A stretch of DNA of 64,000 nt from contig JBFXCS010000001.1 in the NCBI GenBank assembly GCA_050181915.1, positions 744,001 to 808,000 of the forward strand. The letters run 5' to 3'. Made by a program: the position numbers and the translations under genes. This DNA is from JBFXCS01 sp050181915 (GTDB lineage Bacteria; Actinomycetota; Thermoleophilia; Miltoncostaeales; Miltoncostaeaceae). Under the pieces are notes generated by a model. That model saw only the letters and a program-made list of their open reading frames with translations, searched no databases and was not told the DNA's origin. This document shows, one piece after another, positions 24,437 through 32,418 of the stretch. How positions within the stretch are numbered: the stretch's first letter is position 1; each line of letters opens with the position of its first letter.

Positions 24437-24937
24437 ATGCGGGTGGTGACGATCGGGGCGTACGGGTGGGACGCCGCCGGCTTCGCGGCCGCCGTCGCCG
24501 ACGTCCTGCCGGACGTGTTCGTGGACGTGCGACGGCGCCGGGGACTGCGCGGGCGGGCCTACGGCTGGGCGAACGGCACCCGCCTGCAGGCCATGCTGGA
24601 CGAGATGAGCATCGTCTACGTCCATCGCCTGGACGTGGCGCCCTCGGACGCCACCCGCCGCATCGTGGCGCGGGACGCCGAGGCGCTCGGCATCGGCTAT
24701 CGCGAGCGCACGTCCCTCAGCGACGAGTACCTCGACGCCTACGACCGCGAGGTGCTGCAGGGATTCGACAGCGCGGCCTTCGCGGCGTGGCTGGGCGCCC
24801 CCGCGTCGATCCTGCTCTTCTGCGTCGAGGGGCCGCCGGCGGCCTGCCACCGGTCGCTGATCGCCGCGCGCCTGGCGGCGGATCTCGGCGCGACGGTCGA
24901 GCATCTCCTGCCGCCCGCTCCGCCGGGGGCCGCGTGA
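24437..24937 (+). CDS. DUF488 family protein
   Basis: A 166-residue protein of the DUF488 family. VVTIGAYGWDAAGF at the start, FVDVRRRRGLRG in the middle and LLFCVEGPPAACHRSLIAARLA near the end (Cys-His-Arg motif) are its hallmarks. The fold is thought to be related to nucleotide- or nucleic-acid-acting enzymes, but no activity is established. ATG 24437 has no clear Shine-Dalgarno and lies 27 bp after the right direct repeat. The stop overlaps the next gene. Confidence 0.75.
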   Translation: MRVVTIGAYGWDAAGFAAAVADVLPDVFVDVRRRRGLRGRAYGWANGTRLQAMLDEMSIVYVHRLDVAPSDATRRIVARDAEALGIGYRERTSLSDEYLDAYDREVLQGFDSAAFAAWLGAPASILLFCVEGPPAACHRSLIAARLAADLGATVEHLLPPAPPGAA

Positions 24938-25680
24938 TGCTCCGGGCGTCTGCGATCGGCCCGGCGATGCTCGGCATCGTCGTGGGCTGCGCGTTGGCGG
25001 GTGCCCCCGCCGCCCGGGCCGCCGACCCGGCGGCGATCGCGCCGCCCACCCGCGAGCACGGCGCCACCACCGCGCGCCTGATCGTCGCCACCCGAGCGCG
25101 AGCGCGGCTCGACCACCCCGGCCGGGGCGGCCGGCGGCTCCGCCCCTCCACGGACTGGTCGGGACAGGATCAGGTGCTGCTCGTGCTCGACTCCGCGGTC
25201 CGCAACGACCGCCAATGGCTCAAGGTGCTGATCGCGGCCCGGCCCACCGGCTCCACCGGATGGATCCCCCGTGACCACGTCCAGCTCTCCTTCACCCGCT
25301 ACTGGATCGACGTCCGCATCCGCACCCGCCGCGTCGTCGTCTATCGCGGCGGCCGGCGCATCCGCACCTACCGGGCCGTCGTGGGCAGGGCGGCGACCCC
25401 GACCCCGCACGGGCTGGCCGCGGTCTACGAGCGCAACCGCCAGCCCGACCCCGACGCCTTCCTCGGCCCCTGGGCGCTGTCGCTGACCGCCACCTCGGCG
25501 GTGCTCGAGAACTTCGGCGGCGGGCCCGGCCGGGTCGCCATCCACGGCCGTTCCGGCGCCAGCCTGCGCGACCCGCTCGGCAGCGCCCGCTCGCACGGCT
25601 GCATCCGCATCGACAACGGGCCGATCCGCTTCCTCGCCCGCACCATCCCGGTCGGCACCCCCGTCAAGCTCACCCGCTGA
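24937..25680 (+). CDS. L,D-transpeptidase (YkuD) with SH3-like domain
   Basis: Exported peptidoglycan cross-linking enzyme, 247 residues. A signal peptide (about 1-30, ending near APAARA) is followed by an SH3-like part (about 45-115, ending TGSTGWIPRDHVQL) and a YkuD domain. The catalytic His203 is in AIHGRSG and Cys222 in SHGCIRI, the canonical spacing. ATG 24937 immediately overlaps the DUF488 stop as TGATG; GTG 24934 (GTGA) is an equal alternative. It is the only envelope gene in this nucleoside block, so a functional tie is not evident. Confidence 0.9.
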   Translation: MLRASAIGPAMLGIVVGCALAGAPAARAADPAAIAPPTREHGATTARLIVATRARARLDHPGRGGRRLRPSTDWSGQDQVLLVLDSAVRNDRQWLKVLIAARPTGSTGWIPRDHVQLSFTRYWIDVRIRTRRVVVYRGGRRIRTYRAVVGRAATPTPHGLAAVYERNRQPDPDAFLGPWALSLTATSAVLENFGGGPGRVAIHGRSGASLRDPLGSARSHGCIRIDNGPIRFLARTIPVGTPVKLTR

Positions 25681-25712
25681 GGGGCGCGACCGCGTCCCGG
25701 AGGGCGGCGTGA

Positions 25713-25718
25713 GATAGT
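25713..25718 (+). promoter_or_regulatory. -10 box of a probable leaderless transcript (punA)
   Basis: GATAGT ends 7 nt before GTG 25726. The same promoter region is preserved in the decayed copy at 24049. Confidence 0.35.
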
Positions 25719-25725
25719 CCCGCGC

Positions 25726-26541
25726 GTGAGCCGGGACCCCTACACCGTCGCCCGCGAGGCCGCCGAGGCCGTGCGGGCGCGGCTGGGAGAGCACCGGGTG
25801 GCGCTGGTGCTGGGGTCGGGCTGGGCCGACGTCGTCACCGGGCTCGGGGAGATCCGCGAGAGCGTGCCGATGCCGGAGCTGCCGGGCTTCCCGGCGCCCG
25901 CCGTGGCCGGCCACAGCGGCATGGCCCACTCGCTCGACGCGGGGGGCGTGCCGGTGCTCGTGATGGCCGGGCGCGCCCACCTGTACGAGGACCACCCCGT
26001 CGAGACGGTGGCGCACGGCGTCCGCTCGGCGGTGCTGGCCGGGTGCCGGGTGGTGGTGCTCACCAACGCGGCGGGCTCGCTGGTGCACGAGAACGGCCCG
26101 GGCCGGCCGGTCGCGCTCTCGGACCACCTCAACCTGACCGGGGCCAACCCGCTCACCGGGCCCGAGCCGCCGGACTGGGTGCCCGCGCGCTTCGCCGACC
26201 TCTCCGCCCTCTACAGCCCCCGCCTGCGCGCCGCCGCGTCCGCCGCGGTGCCCGGCCTCGCCGAGGGCGTGTACGCCGGCCTGCTGGGCGGCAGCTACGA
26301 GACGCCCGCCGAGATCCGCATGCTGCGGGCCCTGGGGGCCGACCTGGTCGGCATGTCGACGGTGCTCGAGGCGATCGCCGCGCACCACCTCGGCGCGGAG
26401 GTGTTCGGGGTGTCGCTGGTGACCAACCTCGCCGCCGGGATGTCGTCCACCGCGCTCGACCACCGCGAGGTGCTGGAGACCGGCCGCGACTCGGCGGGCC
26501 GGCTGGTGGACCTGCTGGCCGCGGTGATCGCCGCCGCCTGA
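25726..26541 (+). CDS. punA: Purine-nucleoside phosphorylase (trimeric type)
   Basis: Phosphorolysis of purine nucleosides to free base and (deoxy)ribose 1-phosphate. The 271 residues belong to the trimeric PNP/MTAP family: ALVLGSGWADVV (phosphate-binding Ser), AGRAHLYEDHP, LTNAAGSL, LSDHLNLTGANPLTGPE, and YAGLLGGSYETPAEIRMLR...DLVGMSTVLEAIAAHHLG with the base-contacting Glu and the Met/Ser of the active site. It is followed after one base by the phosphosugar mutase and then by deoC, forming a pentose salvage unit. Confidence 0.93.
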   Translation: MSRDPYTVAREAAEAVRARLGEHRVALVLGSGWADVVTGLGEIRESVPMPELPGFPAPAVAGHSGMAHSLDAGGVPVLVMAGRAHLYEDHPVETVAHGVRSAVLAGCRVVVLTNAAGSLVHENGPGRPVALSDHLNLTGANPLTGPEPPDWVPARFADLSALYSPRLRAAASAAVPGLAEGVYAGLLGGSYETPAEIRMLRALGADLVGMSTVLEAIAAHHLGAEVFGVSLVTNLAAGMSSTALDHREVLETGRDSAGRLVDLLAAVIAAA

Positions 26542-26542
26542 C

Positions 26543-28216
26543 GTGATCGCGCCGGAGCTGCTCGCCCGGGCCCGCGCGTGGCGGGAGGGCGACCCCGACC
26601 CGGCCACGCGCGCCGAGCTGGACGCCCTGGTCGCGGCCGGGGACGCGCGGGAGCTGGCGGGCCGCTTCGCGGGGCGCCTGGAGTTCGGCACCGCGGGCCT
26701 GCGCGGCCGGCGCGGCGCCGGCCCTATGCGCATGAACCGGCTGGTGGTGCGCCAGTCGGCGGCTGGGGTCGCCGCGTACCTGACGGCGCGGGCGGGCGAT
26801 GGCGCCCCGCGGCCGGTCGTGGTCGTGTTCGACGCGCGCCACCGCTCGGACGAGTTCGCCGCCGACGTGGCCGAGGTGCTCTGCGCGCACGGGGTGCCGG
26901 TGATCCTGGGCACGAGGCCGCTGCCCACGCCGGTCGGCGTGTTCGCCATCCGCCCCCTGGGCTGCGCGGCCGGCATCGTCGTCACCGCCAGCCACAACCC
27001 CCCGGCCGACAGCGGCCTCAAGCTCTACCTCGACGACGCCGCCCAGATCGTGCCCCCCGCGGACGCGGAGATCGAGGCGGCGATCGCTCGGGTGGCCGGC
27101 GGCCGGGCGCCGATCGTCCCCGAGGGGGCGCTCCCCGCCCCGGTCGACCCGCTCCCCGAGGCCGTGGTCGACGACTACGTCGAGGCGACGCTCGCCCGCG
27201 TGCCGCCCGCCCGCGCGCCGATCGCGATCGCCCTGACGGCGATGCACGGCGTCGGCGGCGCGCTGCTCGTGCGCCTGCTGGGCGCGGCGGGACATGCCGC
27301 GGTGCATCCCGTGGCCCGCCAGCAGGAGCCGGACGGCGACTTCCCGACCGTCGCCTTCCCCAACCCGGAGGAGCCGGGCGCCACCGACCTGCTCGCCGCC
27401 CGCATGGTCGAGAGCGGCGCGGCGATCGGCCTGGCCCTCGATCCGGACGCCGACCGGGCGGCCTGCCTCGTGACCCCCGCCGGCGGGGGCCCGCCGGTCC
27501 AGCTCAGCGGCGACGACGTCGGGGCGCTGCTCGGGGACTGGCTGCTGGACGAGGTCACCGCCGGGCCCGACCGGCTGGTCGTGTCGAGCGTCGTTTCCTC
27601 GGGGCTCCTGGCCCGGATCGCCGAGGCCCGCGGCGCCCACCACGCCGAGACCCTCACCGGCTTCAAGTGGCTGTCGCGCCCCGCCATGGAGCATCCGCGG
27701 TGGACCCAGGTGCTGGCCTACGAGGAGGCCCTCGGCTACGCGATCGGCGCTGACGTGCGCGACAAGGACGGCCTCTCGGCGACGCTGGCCCTCGCCTCGC
27801 TGGCCTCGGCCGAGCGCGCCCGCGGGCGCACGCTCCTCGACCGGCTCGACGACCTGCACCGCGCCCACGGCGCCCACGTGGTCGAGAACTTCTCGCTGCG
27901 CGACGAGTCGGGGGGCGGGGGGGAGCGTCGCCTCGCCCTGGTCGACCGCCTCGCGGCGGACCCGCCTGCGCGGCTCGGGCCGCGGGCCGTCGCCGGGGCG
28001 CGCCGGCTCGCGGCCGACGTGCTGCGCCTCGATCTCGACGGCGGCGTGCGGGTGCTGGTGCGCCCCAGCGGCACCGAGCCCAAGCTCAAGTGCTACTGCG
28101 AGGCCGTGGAGCCGGTGGCCGACGGCGACGCCGCGGCGGCGCGCGCGCGGGCGCGGCGGACGCTGGCGGCGGTGCGCGAGGGCCTGGCCGCGCTGCTCGC
28201 GACAGCCGGCGCCTGA
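26543..28216 (+). CDS. Phosphosugar mutase, probable phosphopentomutase role
   Basis: Alpha-D-phosphohexomutase superfamily, 557 residues, in four domains. The phosphoserine loop is TASHNPPADSGLKLY, the metal loop DPDADRAA, the sugar loop YEEALGYAIG, and the phosphate-binding loop VRPSGTEPKLKCY. The long form matches PgmB-type enzymes of actinobacteria that act on ribose 1-phosphate as well as hexose phosphates. Lying between punA and deoC, it most likely converts ribose 1-phosphate or deoxyribose 1-phosphate to the 5-phosphate. GTG 26543. Glucose or mannose phosphate activity cannot be excluded. Confidence 0.88.
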   Translation: MIAPELLARARAWREGDPDPATRAELDALVAAGDARELAGRFAGRLEFGTAGLRGRRGAGPMRMNRLVVRQSAAGVAAYLTARAGDGAPRPVVVVFDARHRSDEFAADVAEVLCAHGVPVILGTRPLPTPVGVFAIRPLGCAAGIVVTASHNPPADSGLKLYLDDAAQIVPPADAEIEAAIARVAGGRAPIVPEGALPAPVDPLPEAVVDDYVEATLARVPPARAPIAIALTAMHGVGGALLVRLLGAAGHAAVHPVARQQEPDGDFPTVAFPNPEEPGATDLLAARMVESGAAIGLALDPDADRAACLVTPAGGGPPVQLSGDDVGALLGDWLLDEVTAGPDRLVVSSVVSSGLLARIAEARGAHHAETLTGFKWLSRPAMEHPRWTQVLAYEEALGYAIGADVRDKDGLSATLALASLASAERARGRTLLDRLDDLHRAHGAHVVENFSLRDESGGGGERRLALVDRLAADPPARLGPRAVAGARRLAADVLRLDLDGGVRVLVRPSGTEPKLKCYCEAVEPVADGDAAAARARARRTLAAVREGLAALLATAGA

Positions 28217-28233
28217 CCTGCCAAGATCGGCCG

Positions 28234-29178
28234 ATGGCGCTCATCTCCCGTGACAGGCGCGGCGCCGTGCTCGACGCCGCCGGGCTCGACCGGCCGCTGC
28301 GCGTCGCCGCGGTCGACGCCCACGCCCTGGAGGAGCGCGCCCGCCGCCTGGCGGCCCGCTCGATCAAGCGGGAGAGCAAGGCGGCGGGGCTCGAGCTCGC
28401 CGTGCGCTGCATCGACCTCACCACCCTCGAGGGCGCCGACACGCCGGGGAAGGTGCGCGCCCTGTGCGCCCGCGCGCTGCGCCCCGACCCGGACGACCCG
28501 TCGCTGGCCCCGGTGGCGGCCGTCTGCGTGTACCCGTCGCTGGTCGCGGTGGCCGCCCGGGCGGTGGGCGACGGCGGCGTGCGCGTGGCCTCGGTGGCGG
28601 GCGCCTTCCCGTCCGGCCAGAGCCCGCTGGAGGAGCGCCTCGCCGAGATCCGTCGCGCGGTGGCCGACGGCGCCGACGAGATCGACATCGTGATCGACCG
28701 CGGCGCCCTGCTCGCCGGCCGGCTGGGCGACGTGCACGACGAGATCGCCGCCTCCAAGGAGGCCTGCGGCGACGCCCACCTGAAGACGATCCTGGAGACC
28801 GGGGAGCTGGGCTCGCTCGAGACCGTCCGCCTCGCCTCGATGCTCGCCCTGGCCGCCGGCAGCGACGTGATCAAGACCTCCACCGGCAAGCTGCCGCTCT
28901 CCGCCACGCCGGCCGTGGCCCTGTGCATGGCCGAGGCGATCCGCGACTACGCCGACCAGACGGGGCGCGAGGCCGGGCTGAAGCTGGCCGGCGGCATCCG
29001 CACCTCCAAGCAGGCGCTCGGCTACCTGGCGATCGTGGCCGAGACGCTCGGCACCGCCTGGCTCACGCCGGACCGCTTCCGCATCGGCGCCTCCACCCTG
29101 CTCAACGACATCGTCCTGCAGCGCCGCTTCCAGCGCACCGGGCGCTACGGCCGGGTGACCGACCTCCCCGTGGACTGA
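28234..29178 (+). CDS. deoC: Deoxyribose-phosphate aldolase
   Basis: Splits 2-deoxyribose 5-phosphate into acetaldehyde and glyceraldehyde 3-phosphate. The TIM barrel shows CIDLTTLEG, VAAVCVYPSLV, VASVAGAFPSGQSP, EIDIVIDRGALL, LKTILETGEL, and the Schiff-base Lys in SDVIKTSTGKLP, with the second Lys in LKLAGGI. It is 314 residues, the long form with an N-terminal extension. ATG 28234 is used. The two aldehyde dehydrogenase genes that follow may oxidise the acetaldehyde released. Confidence 0.93.
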   Translation: MALISRDRRGAVLDAAGLDRPLRVAAVDAHALEERARRLAARSIKRESKAAGLELAVRCIDLTTLEGADTPGKVRALCARALRPDPDDPSLAPVAAVCVYPSLVAVAARAVGDGGVRVASVAGAFPSGQSPLEERLAEIRRAVADGADEIDIVIDRGALLAGRLGDVHDEIAASKEACGDAHLKTILETGELGSLETVRLASMLALAAGSDVIKTSTGKLPLSATPAVALCMAEAIRDYADQTGREAGLKLAGGIRTSKQALGYLAIVAETLGTAWLTPDRFRIGASTLLNDIVLQRRFQRTGRYGRVTDLPVD

Positions 29179-29189
29179 AGGCAGCCCCC

Positions 29190-30683
29190 ATGACCACCAC
29201 CCCCCGGCGCGACCGCGCCGCCGACCTCGCCGAGACCTTCGCCTCGTACGTGCCCTCCGTCGAGGGGCGCGACATCCTCGACCTGCGGGCGCGCTACGGC
29301 CTGGTCATCGACGGCCGCGAGCGCGAGGCGCGGGACGGCGCCGTCTTCCCGACCATCGACCCCTCGACCGGGGCCGTCCTGGCCGAGGTGGCCGAGGGCT
29401 CGGCCGCCGACGTCGACGCGGCCGTCGCCGCGGCCCGGCGCGCCTACGAGGAGACCTGGCGCGACCTGCCGGGCCGCCGGCGCGCCAAGTACCTGTTCCG
29501 CCTCGCCCGCCTGGTGCAGGACCGGGCGCGCGAGCTGGCGGTGCTGGAGTCGCTCGACGGCGGCAAGCCGATCCGCGAGTCGCGCGACTTCGACGTGCCC
29601 CAGGCGGCGGCCCATCTGTTCCACCACGCCGGCTGGGCCGACAAGCTCGAGTACGCCGTCCCGGGCATGGCGGCCCGGCCGCTGGGGGTGGTGGGCCAGA
29701 TCATCCCCTGGAACTTCCCGCTGCTGATGGCGGCGTGGAAGATCGCCCCCGCCCTGGCCTGCGGCAACACGGTGGTGCTGAAGCCGGCCGAGACGACGCC
29801 GCTCACCGCCCTGCTGCTGGCCGAGCTGGTGCGCGAGGCCGAGCTGCCGCCCGGCGTGGTGAACGTCGTCACCGGCGCGGGCGCCACCGGGGCCGCGCTG
29901 GCCGGCCACCCCGGCATCGACAAGGTCGCCTTCACCGGCTCCACCTCCGTGGGCAAGGCGATCCGCCGCACCCTGGCGGGCACCGGCCGCCGGCTCACCC
30001 TAGAGCTGGGCGGCAAGGGGGCCCACCTCGTGTTCGACGACGCCCCCCTGGACCAGGCGGTCGAGGGCATCGTGGACGGCATCTTCTTCAACCAGGGCCA
30101 CGTGTGCTGCGCCGGATCGCGCCTGCTGGTGCAGGAGGGCGTCGCCGACGAGCTGCTCGCCCGGCTGCGGCGGCGGATGGAGCTGCTGCGGGTGGGCGAC
30201 CCGCTCGACAAGAACACCGACGTCGGGGCGATCAACTCGGCCGCCCAGCTCGAGCGCATCCGCGGCTTCGTCGACGACGCGTCCGCCGGCGGCTGCGAGG
30301 TCTTCCAGCCGCAGCGGCCGCTGCCCGACCACGGCTTCTTCTACCCGCCGACGCTGGTGTCGGGGGTCGGCGGCTCCGAGACGATCGTGCGCGAGGAGGT
30401 CTTCGGCCCCGTGCTGACCGTGCAGACCTTCCGCACCGAGGCCGAGGCCGTCGCGAAGGCCAACGCCACCCGCTACGGCCTGTCGGCCGGCGTCTGGACC
30501 GAGAAGGGCTCGCGCATCCTCTGGGTGTCCCAGCGGCTGAGGGCCGGCGTGGTGTGGGCCAACACCTTCAACCAGTTCGACCCGGCCAGCCCGTTCGGCG
30601 GCGTGAAGGAGTCGGGCTTCGGGCGCGAGGGCGGCCGCCAGGGCCTGGCCGAGTACCTGCGGCTGGAGCCGGTGGGCGCATGA
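29190..30683 (+). CDS. NAD(P)-dependent aldehyde dehydrogenase
   Basis: Full-length ALDH of 497 residues. PWNFPLLMAAWKIAPALACGNTVVLKP is the cofactor-binding start, FTGSTSVGKAI the Rossmann turn, LELGGKGAHLVF holds the general base Glu, and the catalytic Cys306 is in GHVCCAGSR. PFGGVKESGFGRE closes the active site. ATG 29190 lies 11 bp after deoC, so acetaldehyde from deoxyribose is a plausible substrate. The stop overlaps a second, shorter ALDH-like gene (ATGA). Confidence 0.92.
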   Translation: MTTTPRRDRAADLAETFASYVPSVEGRDILDLRARYGLVIDGREREARDGAVFPTIDPSTGAVLAEVAEGSAADVDAAVAAARRAYEETWRDLPGRRRAKYLFRLARLVQDRARELAVLESLDGGKPIRESRDFDVPQAAAHLFHHAGWADKLEYAVPGMAARPLGVVGQIIPWNFPLLMAAWKIAPALACGNTVVLKPAETTPLTALLLAELVREAELPPGVVNVVTGAGATGAALAGHPGIDKVAFTGSTSVGKAIRRTLAGTGRRLTLELGGKGAHLVFDDAPLDQAVEGIVDGIFFNQGHVCCAGSRLLVQEGVADELLARLRRRMELLRVGDPLDKNTDVGAINSAAQLERIRGFVDDASAGGCEVFQPQRPLPDHGFFYPPTLVSGVGGSETIVREEVFGPVLTVQTFRTEAEAVAKANATRYGLSAGVWTEKGSRILWVSQRLRAGVVWANTFNQFDPASPFGGVKESGFGREGGRQGLAEYLRLEPVGA

Positions 30684-31522
30684 CCGACCGGCTCGCCGTC
30701 CGCAAGACCTACAAGCTCTTCATCGGGGGGGCCTTCCCGCGGTCGGAGTCGGGCCGCACCCTCCCGGTCGCGTCGCCCGACGGGCGGCTGCTCGCCCACG
30801 TGGCCAGGGCCTCGCGCAAGGACGTGCGCGACGCCGTGCGGGCCGCCCGCGGCGCGCAGGAGGGATGGGCGGCCCGCTCGGGCTACAACCGCGGCCAGAT
30901 CCTCTACCGCATCGCCGAGGTGCTCGAGGGCCGGGTCGATCAGCTGGCCGGCGAGCTCGCCGCGGTCGGCGTGCCGGCGCGGGAGGCGCGCGCCGACGCG
31001 GAGGCCGCCGTCGACGGGGCCGTCTACTGGGCCGGCTTCGCCGACAAGCTCGATCAGCTCGCCGGGGGCGTCAACCCGGTGGCCGGGCCCTTCCTCAACC
31101 TCACTCACCCGATGCCGCTGGGCGTCTGCGCCCTGGCCTGCCCCGACGACGGCGGCCTGAGCGGCGTGCTGGGCCTGGTGTGCCCGGCGATCATGGCCGG
31201 CAACGCGGTCGTGGCGCTGGCGGGCGGCCCGGCGGCCCTCGTCACCAGCACCCTCGGCGAGGTGATCGCGACCTCCGACGTCCCGGGCGGCGTGGTGAAC
31301 CTGCTCACCGGCGACGCCGCCCAGCTCCTGCCCTGGCTGGCGGACCACGACGACGTCGACCTGCTCGACACCTCGGGCGCGCCCGCCGCGATGGTGGCCG
31401 ACCTGGAGGCCCGCGCGGCCGAGAACCTGAAGCGCACCCCCGCGACGGGCGGCGAGCAGTCGATCGAGACCGCCCTGGCCTACTGCGAGGTGCGCACGGT
31501 GTGGCACCCGGCCCGGATTTGA
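30680..31522 (+). CDS. Truncated ALDH-like protein without catalytic cysteine region
   Basis: A 280-residue protein homologous to the N-terminal, cofactor-binding half of aldehyde dehydrogenases (LFIGGAFPRSESGRTL, YNRGQILYRIAEVLEGR, LTHPMPLGVCALACPDDGG, GVVNLLTGDA). It ends with a specific tail, EVRTVWHPARI, instead of the catalytic domain, and no general-base Glu or catalytic Cys motif follows. It overlaps the full ALDH by 4 bp. A complete ALDH plus a second partial ALDH domain is the architecture of fused ALDH16 proteins, so this pair may be a split ALDH16. A scaffolding role is inferred. Confidence 0.75.
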   Translation: MTDRLAVRKTYKLFIGGAFPRSESGRTLPVASPDGRLLAHVARASRKDVRDAVRAARGAQEGWAARSGYNRGQILYRIAEVLEGRVDQLAGELAAVGVPAREARADAEAAVDGAVYWAGFADKLDQLAGGVNPVAGPFLNLTHPMPLGVCALACPDDGGLSGVLGLVCPAIMAGNAVVALAGGPAALVTSTLGEVIATSDVPGGVVNLLTGDAAQLLPWLADHDDVDLLDTSGAPAAMVADLEARAAENLKRTPATGGEQSIETALAYCEVRTVWHPARI

Positions 31523-32418
31523 TCCGGGTCTCCGACGAGGTCGCGGCGGCCCTGGCCGACGGCCGCCCGGTGGTGGCGCTGGAGTCGACGATCATCGCCC
31601 ACGGCCTGCCCCGGCCCGACAACCTGCGGGTGGCCCGCGAGATCGAGGGCGCCGTGCGGGCCGAGGGGGCGGTGCCCGCCACGGTGGCGGTGGTCGACGG
31701 GGCCGTGCGGGTGGGTCTCGACGAGGCCGCCCTGCAGCGGATCGCGACGTCGGACGAGGTCGCGAAGCTCGGCGTCCGCGACCTGGCGCCCGCGCTGGTG
31801 CGCGGCGGCGCGGGCGCGACCACGGTCTCGGGCACCGCCTTCGCCGCCCGGCGGGCCGGCATCCAGGTGTTCGCCACCGGCGGCCTCGGCGGCGTGCACC
31901 GCGGGGCGTCGTCGAGCTTCGACGAGTCGGCCGACCTGCTCGCCCTGGCCCGCACGCCGATCGTGGTGGTGTGCGCCGGCGTGAAGTCGATCCTCGATGT
32001 GGCGGCGACCCTCGAGCGGCTGGAGACGCTGTCGGTGCCGGTGCTGGGCTACGGCACCGACCGGCTCGCCGGCTTCTACCTGAGCGACTCGGGTCACGCC
32101 GTGCCCTGGCGGGTCGACTCGCCGCAGCAGGTCGCGGCGATCCAGGCCGCCCGGCGCGTCCTCGATCAGCCGGAGGCCGTCGTGGTGGCCAACCCGCTGC
32201 CGCAGGGCGAGCAGATGGAGCCGACCCTGCACGACCGGGTGCTGGGCGACGCGCTCGAGGCGGCCACCCTCGCGGGCATCGCGGGCAAGGAGGCGACGCC
32301 CTTCCTGCTGGCGCGCTTCCACGAGCAGACCGAGGGCGAGAGCCTGCGCGCCAACGTGCGCCTGGTGATGCGCAACGCCGCCCTGGCCGCCCGGATCGCG
32401 GGGGCGCTCGCGCGGTGA
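31519..32418 (+). CDS. psuG: Pseudouridine-5'-phosphate glycosidase
   Basis: Cleaves pseudouridine 5'-phosphate to uracil and ribose 5-phosphate. The 299 residues carry VALESTIIAHGLPRPDN, GVHRGA (manganese/phosphate region), VVCAGVKSILDV (the catalytic Lys in this family lies in such a segment), ETLSVPVLGYGTDRLAGFY, and VANPLPQGEQM. TTG 31519 overlaps the preceding stop (TTGA), and the stop overlaps a PfkB kinase gene, the classic psuG-psuK pair. Confidence 0.93.
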   Translation: MIRVSDEVAAALADGRPVVALESTIIAHGLPRPDNLRVAREIEGAVRAEGAVPATVAVVDGAVRVGLDEAALQRIATSDEVAKLGVRDLAPALVRGGAGATTVSGTAFAARRAGIQVFATGGLGGVHRGASSSFDESADLLALARTPIVVVCAGVKSILDVAATLERLETLSVPVLGYGTDRLAGFYLSDSGHAVPWRVDSPQQVAAIQAARRVLDQPEAVVVANPLPQGEQMEPTLHDRVLGDALEAATLAGIAGKEATPFLLARFHEQTEGESLRANVRLVMRNAALAARIAGALAR

